In this document: positions 1 to 8,486 of the stretch, in pieces
Position numbering within the stretch: position 1 is the stretch's first letter
Layout: each line of letters starts with the position of its first letter
Origin: Hartmannibacter diazotrophicus
GTDB lineage: Bacteria; Pseudomonadota; Alphaproteobacteria; Rhizobiales; Pleomorphomonadaceae
Reading direction: 5' to 3'
DNA length: 64,000 nucleotides
Assembly: GCF_900231165.1 (NCBI RefSeq)
Contig: NZ_LT960614.1
Coordinates: 4,852,001 to 4,916,000, forward strand
Made by a program: the position numbers and the translations under genes
Notes under the pieces: generated by a model
Told to the model about the DNA's origin: nothing
What the model saw: only the letters and a program-made list of their open reading frames with translations
Databases searched by the model: none

Positions 1-82
1 GCCCCGACGCCGATCGTGCGGAGACGAGGGGCGGCGCCGAAGGCAATCGGATTGCGTGCCCTGGAAACCGACGGAAAACAGA

Positions 83-1300
83 ATGGCTGACACGCTCCTC
101 GACGAAGACAGGACAACGGCACCGGCCGGCAACGCGCCGGGACCGTCGCGCCGGGTTGACGCCCCGGCCACCGTCCTGCTGGCGGATCCCTCCCGTTTCA
201 CGGCCCCCTATGATGCCGGCCTTGCCGAGGGACTGCTCGCCAACGGCGCAAAGGTCGTCTTTGCCGTCAGGCCGCTGCGCAAGGGCGAGGCCGAGGAACT
301 TCCGCCCGGCACGGCCTCGCCGATGTTCTATCGCAGGTTCGACCAGCCCGGACGCCTGCCCGGCAAGCTGCAGAAGATCGCCAAGGCGCTGTCCCATGTC
401 GCGGGCCTTGCCCGGCTGATGGCGACGGCCCGGCGCCTCGATGCCGACGTCGTGCATTTCCAGTGGGCGGTCATTCCGATCTTCGACGTCGTCGCCATGT
501 GGCTCCTGAAGCGCTCAAGGCCCGTCGTCATGACCGTGCACGACACGGTCCCCTTCAACGGCGAAAAGATTTCCCTCTTCCAGAATCTCGGCTTCGACAT
601 GCCGATCCGCCTTGCCGACAAGGTGATCGTGCACACGGCCCAGGCAAAACAGGCCCTGCTCGACCGCGGCCTGCCGGGCGGCAAGATCACCATCATCCCG
701 CATGGGCCGCTTGCCATGAAGGCCGAGGTCGCAACGCCCCGCGTCCGCAAGGACACCGATCCCGTTGTCCTCACGCTGTTCGGCCAGCTGAAGCCCTACA
801 AGGGCGTCGATCTGCTGGTCGAGGCCGTCGCCAAGGTTGCCGACAGACTGCGCGGCCGGGCGAAGATCGTCGTCGCCGGCGCGGCGCACATGGATCTTGG
901 TCCGATCGAGGAGGCGATCGCCGCCAAGGGCCTCGGCGACATCATCGATCTCAGGATCGGGCGGCTGAGCGACGAGGCGATGGCCGACCTCTTCGACGAG
1001 ACCGACGGCTTTCTCTTCCCCTATCGCCAGATCGATGCCAGCGGCGTCTTCTTCCTGACGATGCCGCTCGGCAAGTGGATGATCGCAAGCCGTCTCGGTG
1101 TCTTCGGCGAGCATATCACGCCGGGCGAGACCGGAACCCTGCTCCCCCCGGGCAATGTCGACGCTCTGGCCGAGGCTCTCGTCGAGATGACCGACAAGCG
1201 CCTTGCACCGACCGGCAGAGGCGCCTTCTCGACCTGGGCCGAGATCGGCGCCATGACGCTGAGGCTCTATGACGAGGCCAAGGCCGAACGCCGGCGCTAG
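83..1300 (+). CDS. GT4-type glycosyltransferase
   Basis: Predicted cytosolic glycosyltransferase of the GT-B fold (GT4-like), probably adding a sugar from an activated donor during exopolysaccharide or glycan assembly. The C-terminal half has the family's donor-binding layout: LFGQLKPYKGVDLL near residue 230 and ETGTLLPPGNVDAL near residue 349. The usual E-x7-E acceptor motif is not clear; the equivalent stretch reads FPYRQIDASGVFF. Length from the ATG is 405 residues, normal for the family. A GTG at 56 would add nine residues. The ATG was preferred because a weak GGAA lies about 8 nt upstream. The polysaccharide export gene at 3.4 kb and the GT2 gene at 4.9 kb suggest a shared EPS role, which is inference. 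The stop codon overlaps the end of a repeat element. Confidence 0.85.
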   Translation: MADTLLDEDRTTAPAGNAPGPSRRVDAPATVLLADPSRFTAPYDAGLAEGLLANGAKVVFAVRPLRKGEAEELPPGTASPMFYRRFDQPGRLPGKLQKIAKALSHVAGLARLMATARRLDADVVHFQWAVIPIFDVVAMWLLKRSRPVVMTVHDTVPFNGEKISLFQNLGFDMPIRLADKVIVHTAQAKQALLDRGLPGGKITIIPHGPLAMKAEVATPRVRKDTDPVVLTLFGQLKPYKGVDLLVEAVAKVADRLRGRAKIVVAGAAHMDLGPIEEAIAAKGLGDIIDLRIGRLSDEAMADLFDETDGFLFPYRQIDASGVFFLTMPLGKWMIASRLGVFGEHITPGETGTLLPPGNVDALAEALVEMTDKRLAPTGRGAFSTWAEIGAMTLRLYDEAKAERRR

Positions 1301-1400
1301 AGCATCCAGCCGAAAAGTGGTTTCCGGTTTTCGGAGAACTGGATGCGCAACAAGGAGAGAGAGCGATCGTGCTGATTTGGAAAATCGGCACGCCGCTCTA
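1298..1400. repeat. Hyphomicrobiales-type intergenic repeat element
   Basis: The element is bounded by TAGAGC (1298-1303) and GCTCTA (1395-1400), an inverted repeat. Inside it, GCATCCAG and CTGGATGC flank a core of CGAAAAGTGG followed by CCGGTTTTCGG. I recognise this pattern as a small non-coding repeat common between genes in Rhizobiales-type genomes. The stop codon of the glycosyltransferase lies in the element's left tip, so the element may have supplied it. Confidence 0.6.
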
Positions 1401-1422
1401 GACCTCGCTGTCTTCGATCGAA

Positions 1423-1464
1423 CGAAACGGCCCGCCCCGGTCATCTCCGGAGCGGGCCATTTCG
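1423..1464 (-). terminator. hairpin between convergent genes
   Basis: Two near-complementary 18-nt arms (1423-1440 and 1446-1464) surround a 5-nt loop. They contain CGGCCCGC on one side and GCGGGCC on the other. Two positions are C opposite A on the + strand but G-U wobbles on the - strand, so the stem is more stable in the MFS transcript. There is no clear U-run, so it may stall polymerase or protect mRNA ends rather than act as a classical intrinsic terminator. Confidence 0.5.
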
Positions 1465-1528
1465 TCGTGGTGTCTGTGTGATCCGGCAATGGAGGGCCCG
1501 GCCGTCTGCCCGGTCTCTCGCTGAACGA

Positions 1529-2869
1529 TCAGACTTCCTTCGTATCGAGGCGGCTCTGGTGGAAATAGAGCGCCGCCAGCGTGCAGAGCGCGCCGGAGAG
1601 CAGATAGGCCCCGACCGCCACCAGCCCGAACATCGCGCAAAGGCCGAGCGCCACCAGCGGGGCGAAGCCGGCGCCGACCACCCAGGCAAGATCCGACGTC
1701 AGCGCCGAACCGGTGTATCGGTAGGCCCGCTCGAAGGTGGAAGCCAGCGCGCCCGCCGCCTGCCCGAAGGAAAGGCCGAACATCAGGAAGCCGGCGATCA
1801 CGATGACATTCTCGTCGATGATCCCGAGATCGAAGAGGAAGGGCGCACAGAAGCTGCCGAGACCGATCACGACCGCGGTCAGGCCGAGAAGCCGGCGCCG
1901 GCCGATACGGTCAGCGATAAGACCGGACGCGACAATGCCAGCCATCGCCAGCAGCGCGCCGAACATCTGGACATCGAGGAAGGTGGCGATGTCCCCGTGA
2001 GCGAAAAGATGCATCCAGCTCAAGGGGAACACGGTCACGACATGGAACAGCGCGTAGCTTGCCAGCGGCACGAAAGCGCCCAGCAGGATCGTCGGCCCAT
2101 TGTTGCGAACCGTGGCGCCGACACGGGCTGGCCTCAGTTCGTCACGCTCCAGCAGCGATCCGAATTCCTCCGTCACGACGAGCCTGAGACGGGCAAACAA
2201 CGCCACGACGTTGATCGCGAAGGCGACGAAGAAGGGATAACGCCAGCCCCAGTCGAGGAAATCGGCCATGGAGAGGCGGGAATAGAAATAGGAAAACAGA
2301 GCCGCCGCCAGAATGAAGCCGATTGGCGCACCGAGCTGCGGGATCATCGCGTACCAGCCGCGCCGGTCTTGCGGCGCATTGAGAGCAAGCAGCGAGGCGA
2401 GCCCGTCCCATGCGCCACCGAGCGCGAAACCTTGCAGGAAGCGCAGGACGCACAGCAGCACGATCGCAAAGGCCCCGGCCGACTCGTAGCCCGGCAGGAA
2501 GGCCATGGCCGCGGTCGACCCGCCAAGCAGGAACATGGCGATCGTCAGCTTGGCGCCGCGCCCGTGTCTGCGGTCGACCGCCATGAACACGACCGAGCCG
2601 ATCGGCCGCGCGATGAAGGCAAGGGAAAGGATCGCGAAGGCATAGAGCGTTCCCGTCAGCGGATCGGTCGCGGGAAAGAGCAGCGGCGGAAAGACGAGCA
2701 CGGAGGCGATCGCGAAGACGAAGAAGTTGAAGAACTCAGATGTCCGCCCGATGATCACGCCGATTGCGATGCGTCCCGGATCGACATGGTCGCGCCGCAA
2801 GGTCGCCCGGACGTCAACCTCGCTCTGCGTCGATGAAGGAATGGCTTGCCCATGGGTGATGCTGGTCAT
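1529..2869 (-). CDS. MFS transporter, MHS-like
   Basis: Inner-membrane secondary transporter of the major facilitator superfamily, about 446 residues with roughly 12 hydrophobic helices. It resembles the metabolite:proton symporter subgroup: the loop between helices 2 and 3 reads MAVDRRHGRGAKLT and the repeated loop in the second half reads IADRIGRRRLLG, both variants of the MFS D-R-x-G-R-R signature. The substrate cannot be read from the sequence; relatives carry organic acids or osmolytes. Three in-frame ATG codons lie near the start. The one at 2869 was chosen because AGGAG sits 9 nt upstream; the others are at 2875 and 2905. The gene is monocistronic and divergent from the polysaccharide export gene. 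Confidence 0.85.
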   Translation of the reverse strand: MTSITHGQAIPSSTQSEVDVRATLRRDHVDPGRIAIGVIIGRTSEFFNFFVFAIASVLVFPPLLFPATDPLTGTLYAFAILSLAFIARPIGSVVFMAVDRRHGRGAKLTIAMFLLGGSTAAMAFLPGYESAGAFAIVLLCVLRFLQGFALGGAWDGLASLLALNAPQDRRGWYAMIPQLGAPIGFILAAALFSYFYSRLSMADFLDWGWRYPFFVAFAINVVALFARLRLVVTEEFGSLLERDELRPARVGATVRNNGPTILLGAFVPLASYALFHVVTVFPLSWMHLFAHGDIATFLDVQMFGALLAMAGIVASGLIADRIGRRRLLGLTAVVIGLGSFCAPFLFDLGIIDENVIVIAGFLMFGLSFGQAAGALASTFERAYRYTGSALTSDLAWVVGAGFAPLVALGLCAMFGLVAVGAYLLSGALCTLAALYFHQSRLDTKEV

Positions 2870-3237
2870 GCGCATCTGCTCCTGTTCTGGTCCGCGGCGG
2901 GACAACCTGGCGTTTACTCCCGTTCAAGGCGCCTCCCGCCACAGCCTTTTCGCGGCCTTTCACCCCGGCGCAAGACACCTTCAACGAGAACAGCATAACG
3001 CGGAAAGCGACTGCTCGTGCACCCCCCTTTTTGATCGATTGAAAGATCGTGATCGGGCCTCTTTTTGCCCTCTCCGTCCACCCTCCTCGCACCGCTCTCT
3101 CCGTAACGCCGTTCGGCCGGCCTTGGTTGCCTTTCGCGGGTGGAGCCGGCCCTCGGCTCTGGCGGATCGACGGACGAAACCGCCGTTCGCTCCAGGTGAT
3201 ATGGCACACATTCAATCAAGAGGTGTAATTAATAAAT

Positions 3238-3255
3238 AACAACTCATAAGTTGTT
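3238..3255. promoter_or_regulatory. palindrome AACAACT-N4-AGTTGTT
   Basis: Perfect 7-bp inverted repeat with a CATA spacer in the AT-rich part of the 550-bp gap between the MFS gene and the polysaccharide export gene. Position and symmetry suit a dimeric repressor or activator, but nothing in the sequence identifies the protein. Confidence 0.35.
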
Positions 3256-3346
3256 TTCAGAAGAACATCTCGGGATGCACGGCGAGGGAAGCAGCCGGCA
3301 CGGCATGCACCTGTTGCCATAAGTCAACATTCGCCGATCAACGCGC

Positions 3347-3367
3347 CCGTTAAGAAAGAATTAACGG
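3347..3367 (+). promoter_or_regulatory. candidate CtrA box, TTAA-N7-TTAAC
   Basis: The sequence reads CCGTTAA, GAAAGAA, TTAACGG. It is a perfect 7-bp inverted repeat and also an exact match to the alphaproteobacterial CtrA consensus TTAA-N7-TTAAC (3350-3365). It lies 56 nt upstream of the ATG of the export lipoprotein. The remainder of 2870-3422 holds no convincing gene. Confidence 0.45.
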
Positions 3368-3422
3368 TACAAATGCGTGGCAAGTCGGATACGCCCAGCC
3401 TAAAGTCCCGCTCGTTCCTTTC

Positions 3423-4643
3423 ATGATTTATGACGGTGTCGCTTTGAATTTTTCCCTTCTATCGCGCGTATCTGCGCTGGCCGTGATGACGGTCCTGACG
3501 AGTTGCGCGGCGCTGCCGCGTTCGGGTCCCAACGAAGGGGCGATCGTGAGTGGGGCGACGGCCCATATCGGCAAGGGCGCGCAGAAGGTCGGCATCGACT
3601 ACGTGCTGGTCGACCTCGACAAGTCGATCATGAGCTATCTGGAACGATACGAGCCGGCCTCCTTCGAGGCGGGCTTCGGCGGCGGCCGCGGCGGGGCGCC
3701 CGACATCACGATCGGGCGCGGCGACATCCTCCAGCTCTCGGTCTTCGAGGCCCAGGCCGGCGGCCTGTTCATTCCCGCCGACGCCGGCGCCCGGCCGGGC
3801 AACTACGTCACGCTGCCGCAGCAGGAGGTCGACCGCAAGGGCAACATCGCGGTGCCCTATGCCGGCGACGTCCATGTCGAGGGCCTGACCGCCGACGTGG
3901 TGCGCAGGCAGATCGAGGAGCGCCTCGCCAACCGGGCCATCGAGCCGCAGGTGGTGGTGACCGTGGTGGAATCGCGCTCCAACCTCGTCTCGGTGATCGG
4001 CGACGTCAACGCCCCGAAGAAGGTGGAGATTTCCCAGAACGGCGAGCGCGTGCTCGACGCCATCGCGGACGCCGGCGGCATCTCCACCCCGAGCCTTGAG
4101 ACCTACATCACGCTCCTGCGCGGGGGCCGCGAGGCGACGGTGCTTTACGATACCCTCGTCAAGACGCCGAAGGAAAACATTTACCTCGCGCCCGACGACG
4201 TCCTGTCGGTCAACCGCGAGCGGCGCACCTACATGGTCTTCGGCGCCGCGTCGGCGACGGGGCGGATCAACTTCGACGACGCCAACCTGACGCTCGGCCA
4301 GGCGCTGGGCGAGGCGGGCGGCCTTTCCGATACCCAGGCCGATCCGGCCCAGGTCTTCGTCTACCGCGAGGAGAGCCGCGACCAGCTGCAGCGCATGGGC
4401 GTCGACATGACGAAGTTCGCCGGCAGCGACATCCCGGTGATCTACCGGGCGAACCTGCGCGATCCGTCGGCCTATTTCGCGATCAGCAAGTTCGCGATGC
4501 GCGACAGGGACATCATCTACATCTCGAACGCCAAGACCTACGAGCTGACGAAGTTCCTCGACATCATCAACAACGTGTCGACGACCAACGGCGGCGTTCC
4601 CAGCGACGTCCTCAACGCCCGCAACGCCATCCGCGGCTTCTGA
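3423..4643 (+). CDS. polysaccharide export lipoprotein, Wza family
   Basis: Outer-membrane polysaccharide export protein, 406 residues, expected to form the channel that works with an ExoP/Wzc-type co-polymerase. The N terminus is a lipoprotein signal with lipobox L-T-S-C, lipidated Cys at residue 28. A polysaccharide-export domain follows from about residue 90 (ITIGRGDILQLSVFE), with a Y-A-G-D-V-x-V-x-G-L block near residue 145. Two SLBB-type repeats follow (VSVIGDVNAPKKVEI and YMVFGAASATGRINF). The ATG at 3423 has no strong ribosome-binding site, so the start is less certain than the identity. The likely partner co-polymerase in this window lies 54 kb away at 57.5-60 kb. A strong terminator follows at 4715. 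Confidence 0.9.
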   Translation: MIYDGVALNFSLLSRVSALAVMTVLTSCAALPRSGPNEGAIVSGATAHIGKGAQKVGIDYVLVDLDKSIMSYLERYEPASFEAGFGGGRGGAPDITIGRGDILQLSVFEAQAGGLFIPADAGARPGNYVTLPQQEVDRKGNIAVPYAGDVHVEGLTADVVRRQIEERLANRAIEPQVVVTVVESRSNLVSVIGDVNAPKKVEISQNGERVLDAIADAGGISTPSLETYITLLRGGREATVLYDTLVKTPKENIYLAPDDVLSVNRERRTYMVFGAASATGRINFDDANLTLGQALGEAGGLSDTQADPAQVFVYREESRDQLQRMGVDMTKFAGSDIPVIYRANLRDPSAYFAISKFAMRDRDIIYISNAKTYELTKFLDIINNVSTTNGGVPSDVLNARNAIRGF

Positions 4644-4714
4644 CCGGCCTCGCCGCCCCCGCCGCACGCGGGGGATGGCACCGGCCCGGCAAAGCCCGGA
4701 CGACCTCAGAAACG

Positions 4715-4754
4715 AAAAGACCCCGCCCGGCACATCCGCCCGGCGGGGTCTTTT
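4715..4754. terminator. bidirectional intrinsic terminator
   Basis: Perfect 13-bp stem (AAAAGACCCCGCC at 4715-4727 and its complement at 4742-4754) with a 14-nt loop. A-run on the left and T-run on the right give a U-tract on both strands. It serves the export lipoprotein gene on + and the GT2 gene on -. Confidence 0.9.
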
Positions 4755-4849
4755 GCTATTGTCGCGGTTATCCGGCCGAAGAACCCTAGGCCGGGCGGGA
4801 ACTACGCCGGCAAAATTCCCGGTGCGCGGCGGCGTGCCCCGATGGCGGC

Positions 4850-5974
4850 TCAGCGCTCGACAGGGTTCCAGATCGCGTATTTGGCGCCCTTGATCGATTC
4901 CAGGACACCTACACCCGTCGCGACGATGGCCGACAGGATCTCGACGATCTTGACGACCGGGCCGACCTTCAGCCGGAAGGCGACCGCTCCAAGGGCGAGG
5001 ACGACGATCGTCAGTCCCACGAAGGCGGCGCCAAGGCCGTAATGCACGGCGAGCATCAGCGCTGCGCCATAGCCGACAAGGAGGAAGAAGGCGCCGAGCC
5101 AGCGCAGCAGCTTGTGCGAGACATATTTGAACCGGTCGAGGGAACCGAGCGTCCGGATCTCCGGCCACATCTCGCGGTGCGTCGAGAAGGCGCCGCAAGC
5201 GATGCGGCGCTTGCGGCGGAACTCCGAGGCGGACGCGACCGCCCCCTTTTCGTAGGCGAGGATGTCCGGCGCGCTGACGCAGCGGTAGCCGTGGAACAGA
5301 ACCTCCATGGAGGCCATGAAGTCGTCCTGCAGGTCGGCCCGCACGAAGGGATAGAACTGCCGCCGCATGGCGAAGAGCGATCCGTCGGCACCCATCGTCG
5401 ATCCGGTCTCCGACTCCAGCCGCTTGATCTTTTCCTCAAGCCGCCAGTAGAGCCCGCCGACATGGGCGGCCGTGCTGTCTTCCTCGTTGATATAATGCAG
5501 CGTTCCGGCGACGGCGCCGACGTCGGGTCGGCTGAAATAGTCCTCGAAGCGCCGGATCGTCGCCGGATCGACGATGACGTTCGCGTCCATGAAGATCGCC
5601 ACGTCCGCCTCGGTCATCGTCACGAGCTGGCGCATGCCGGACGGCTTGCCCTTGCGCTCGGTGCCCTCGACGGCAGTCAGGACGTCCTTGGCCGCATCGA
5701 GGATCTCGAAGGTGCGGTCGGAGCAGCAATCGGCATAGGCCAGGATCTCGAGCTCGGGCCAGGTCTTCTTGATGAGGCGCAGGTTTTCGATCGTCTGCGG
5801 CAGGACCTTTTCTTCATTGTAGGCGCAGAACAGCAGGGCGTAGGTCAGCTTTTCTCCCTCAAGTGGAGGAAGAAGCGGCTTCTTCTTGATGCCTTCCAGA
5901 ATCCTTGGATAGACAAGGTACGGATAGACAACGAGAAGCACGCAAACCAGGAGCAAAATTGCCCATATCATCAT
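4850..5974 (-). CDS. GT2 family glycosyltransferase, membrane-bound
   Basis: Predicted processive or single-addition glycosyltransferase of family GT2 (GT-A fold), active at the inner membrane in polysaccharide synthesis. It has an N-terminal membrane helix, a catalytic domain opening with FCAYNEEKVLPQTI, the nucleotide-sugar/metal motif FMDANVIVD (a D-x-D variant), the acceptor-side motif GADGSLFAMRR, then QDDFMASMEVL. Three hydrophobic helices close the protein. About 374 residues. ATG codons at 5974 and 5971 are both possible; AGGGGG is 2 nt before the first and 5 nt before the second, so 5971 is equally likely. An upstream in-frame codon at 6001 lacks such a site. Confidence 0.85.
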   Translation of the reverse strand: MMIWAILLLVCVLLVVYPYLVYPRILEGIKKKPLLPPLEGEKLTYALLFCAYNEEKVLPQTIENLRLIKKTWPELEILAYADCCSDRTFEILDAAKDVLTAVEGTERKGKPSGMRQLVTMTEADVAIFMDANVIVDPATIRRFEDYFSRPDVGAVAGTLHYINEEDSTAAHVGGLYWRLEEKIKRLESETGSTMGADGSLFAMRRQFYPFVRADLQDDFMASMEVLFHGYRCVSAPDILAYEKGAVASASEFRRKRRIACGAFSTHREMWPEIRTLGSLDRFKYVSHKLLRWLGAFFLLVGYGAALMLAVHYGLGAAFVGLTIVVLALGAVAFRLKVGPVVKIVEILSAIVATGVGVLESIKGAKYAIWNPVER

Positions 5975-6326
5975 GGCCCCCTTTGAAACGCCCCGTTCCA
6001 TCCACCTTCAAATTCGCCGGATGGTGCCAAATAAACCAATAAATCAAACATGCGCCGAAACGAATTCCACGCGGCAGGACAACAAGTTCAGCCCCGTCAG
6101 CCTGATGGGCGCACATCAAAAACTGTTTCAAATTCAAGTCAAGTCTAACGGACAACGTATTTCATCATGAAAGCGCCCCGCCGTCGAATCCTCACGCCAA
6201 AGCAGGTTAAGGGGTGAAAAGTCGGGCCTGCCCAAAAAAACGCCGACGAAGACACCGCCGCCGCCTTTCGTGGCCCGGCAAAACGTGAGATAGGGCAAAC
6301 AAGCCTCCCGGTTGAAAGGTCTGCCC
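5975..6326. other. divergent intergenic region
   Basis: About 350 bp between the GT2 gene and the SMP-30 gene, AT-richer than its surroundings from 6030 to 6150. It must hold both promoters. I saw no small gene, strong hairpin or clear operator in it. Confidence 0.4.
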
Positions 6327-7202
6327 ATGCGCATCGAAACGCCTTCGCCCCGCCAGCTCATCGACATCCCGCTCGGCACCGGCGAGGGACCGCTCTGGGA
6401 CGCGGCCAACGGCCTGCTGCTCTTCATCGACATCGACGCACCGGCCCTCTACCGCCTCGACCCGGACAAAAAATCCCTGGAACGCTTCGACATGCCGGCA
6501 AAGATCGGCAGCTTCGGCCTTTGCACCGACGGGCGGGCGATCGTCGCCCTGCTCAGCGGCATTCATCTCTTCGACTTTGCAACCGGCAAGCTGGAGTTCA
6601 TCGTCAATCCTGAACCCGACCGGCCCGGCAACCGCCTCAACGACGGCAAGGTCGGCCCCGACGGCCGCTTCTGGGTCGGCTCCATGGACGACACGCCTGC
6701 GAAAAGGCAAACCGCCGCGCTCTACCGTATCGACCACGACGGCACGGCGACCCGAGTGCTCGACGACCTGATGCTCTCCAACGGCCTTGCCTGGTCGCCG
6801 GACGGGCGGACGATGTATCACTCCGATACGCGCAAGCAGATCATCCACGCCTTCGACTACGATCTGGCCACCGGCAACCTGTCCAACGAGCGCATCATCG
6901 CAAGGCCGGGAGACGCCGACGGCAGGCCGGATGGCGGTGCCTGCGACAGCGCCGGCAACTACTGGTCGGCCGGCGTCTCGGCGGGCTGCCTCAACCGCTA
7001 TGCCCCCGACGGCAGTCTGCTCGCCCGTTATATGCTCCCCGTGCCGGCGCCGACCATGCCCTGCTTCGGCGGACCGGATCTGAAGACACTCTACGTCACC
7101 TCGCTGACCCGCCCGGACCAGCCGGCCGGAACGCTGATCAGCTTCCCGGCCCCTGTCGCCGGCGTGCCCATCGCCCGCTTCGGCCAGCCCGCCAGACACT
7201 GA
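6327..7202 (+). CDS. SMP-30/gluconolactonase family protein
   Basis: Predicted lactonase of the six-bladed beta-propeller SMP-30/regucalcin/gluconolactonase family, 291 residues, hydrolysing a sugar lactone with a divalent metal. Family metal-site segments are present: GEGPLWD near residue 16, N-x-L-N-D-G-K-V-G-P-D-G-R-F near residue 108, SNGLAWSPDG near residue 150, and R-P-D-G-G near residue 200. No signal peptide, so cytosolic. The ATG at 6327 was chosen over an in-frame TTG at 6312 because the protein aligns with the family from there. It is 24 nt upstream of the hydroxymethyltransferase-like gene and probably co-transcribed with it. The actual lactone is unknown. Confidence 0.85.
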   Translation: MRIETPSPRQLIDIPLGTGEGPLWDAANGLLLFIDIDAPALYRLDPDKKSLERFDMPAKIGSFGLCTDGRAIVALLSGIHLFDFATGKLEFIVNPEPDRPGNRLNDGKVGPDGRFWVGSMDDTPAKRQTAALYRIDHDGTATRVLDDLMLSNGLAWSPDGRTMYHSDTRKQIIHAFDYDLATGNLSNERIIARPGDADGRPDGGACDSAGNYWSAGVSAGCLNRYAPDGSLLARYMLPVPAPTMPCFGGPDLKTLYVTSLTRPDQPAGTLISFPAPVAGVPIARFGQPARH

Positions 7203-7226
7203 CCCGGCAAAACACAGAGTTTGTCC

Positions 7227-8486
7227 ATGACAACGGTTCCCGACACCTATTTCACGACCGGTTTGGACGCCGACCCGGAACTTGGCGCCGCCATCCGCGG
7301 CGAACTCGAGCGCCAGCGCGACGGCATCGAACTGATCGCTTCGGAAAACATCGTCTCCCGCCTCGTCCTCGAGACACAGGGCTCGGTGCTGACCAACAAG
7401 ACCGTCGAGGGCCTGCCCTACGCCCGCTATTACGGCGGGGCCGAGTTCGCCGACGCCATCGAGACGCTGGCGATCGAGCGCGCGACGACGCTCTTCGGCT
7501 GCCGCTACGCCAACGTCCAGCCACACTCGGGCTCCAACGCCAACGCCGGCGTCTTCCTCGGCCTCCTGCGACTCGGCGACACGATCCTGTCCATGAATGT
7601 GGCCGCCGGCGGCCACATCAGCCACGGCCATCCGGCAACGCTCACCGGACGCGACTATCGCATCGTCTCCTACGGCGTCGGCCGGACCTCCGAGCGGATC
7701 GACCTCGACGAGATCCGCGACCTCGCGCTGACCAACCGTCCCCGGATGATTATCGCCGGCGGTTCGGCCTATCCGCGCGCCATCGATTTTGCCGCCCTGC
7801 GCGACATCGCCGACGAGGCCGGCGCCTATCTCCTCGTCGACATGGCCCATTTCGCCGGTCTCGTGGCGACGGGGCTCTATCCGAACCCCTTCCCGCATGC
7901 CGACGTGGTGACGACCACCACCTACAAGTCCCTGCGCGGCGCGCGCGGCGGCATGGTGCTCTGGAACGACGAGCGTCTGTCCGACCGCATCAACCACGGC
8001 ATCTTCCCCGGCGTCCAGGGCTCCGTCCTGCTGCACGGCGTTGCCGGCAAGGCCGCCTGTCTCGGCGAGGCGCTCCAGCCCTCCTTCCGCCTCTACAACG
8101 AGGCGGTCCTTGCCAATGCCACAGCCCTCGCCGAGAGCCTTGCCGAGACCGGTCTGAGGCTCGTTGCCGGCGGCACCGACACCGGGCTCATGCTGGTCGA
8201 TCTGGCGGAAAGGGGCGTGACCGGCGACATTGCGTCGAAGGCGCTGGAAAAGGCCGGCATCGCTGTCAACAAGAACCAGATTCCCTTCGATCCATGCCCG
8301 CCGGAGGCCCCCTCCGGCCTGCGTCTCTCTTCCAACGCGGGCACCGCACGCGGCTTCGACGAGACGGACTTCGCGATGGTCGCACACTGGATCGACACGG
8401 TGTTGCGCGCATCGACGGACGAGACGACGCTTGCCGGCGTCCGGTCCGAGGTCCTCGCGCTCTGCCGGGCCCATCCGATCTACTGA
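7227..8486 (+). CDS. divergent serine hydroxymethyltransferase paralogue
   Basis: PLP enzyme of the serine hydroxymethyltransferase (GlyA) family, 419 residues. It keeps the family frame: ELIASEN near 35, RYYGG near 67, Q-P-H-S-G-S near 98, GGHISHG at 128-134, DMAHFAGLVA near 205 and the PLP lysine at 234. It departs from ordinary GlyA in the active site. The Tyr matching E. coli Tyr55 is Thr59 (NKTVEG), the His before the PLP lysine is Tyr233 (TTTTYKSLRG), and VGTPA after the substrate-binding Arg is LSSNA. These changes suggest altered substrate choice, for example another hydroxy-amino acid aldol reaction, rather than the housekeeping glycine/serine reaction. ATG 7227 preferred over TTG 7221. 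It overlaps the convergent esterase by 7 nt. Confidence 0.85.
   Translation: MTTVPDTYFTTGLDADPELGAAIRGELERQRDGIELIASENIVSRLVLETQGSVLTNKTVEGLPYARYYGGAEFADAIETLAIERATTLFGCRYANVQPHSGSNANAGVFLGLLRLGDTILSMNVAAGGHISHGHPATLTGRDYRIVSYGVGRTSERIDLDEIRDLALTNRPRMIIAGGSAYPRAIDFAALRDIADEAGAYLLVDMAHFAGLVATGLYPNPFPHADVVTTTTYKSLRGARGGMVLWNDERLSDRINHGIFPGVQGSVLLHGVAGKAACLGEALQPSFRLYNEAVLANATALAESLAETGLRLVAGGTDTGLMLVDLAERGVTGDIASKALEKAGIAVNKNQIPFDPCPPEAPSGLRLSSNAGTARGFDETDFAMVAHWIDTVLRASTDETTLAGVRSEVLALCRAHPIY

Noticed and set aside
3459-5198. Long open frame on the minus strand across the export lipoprotein gene
   Set aside because: Composition is Arg/Ala/Gly/Asp-rich nonsense typical of antisense frames in high-GC DNA; the plus strand encodes a clear Wza-family protein.
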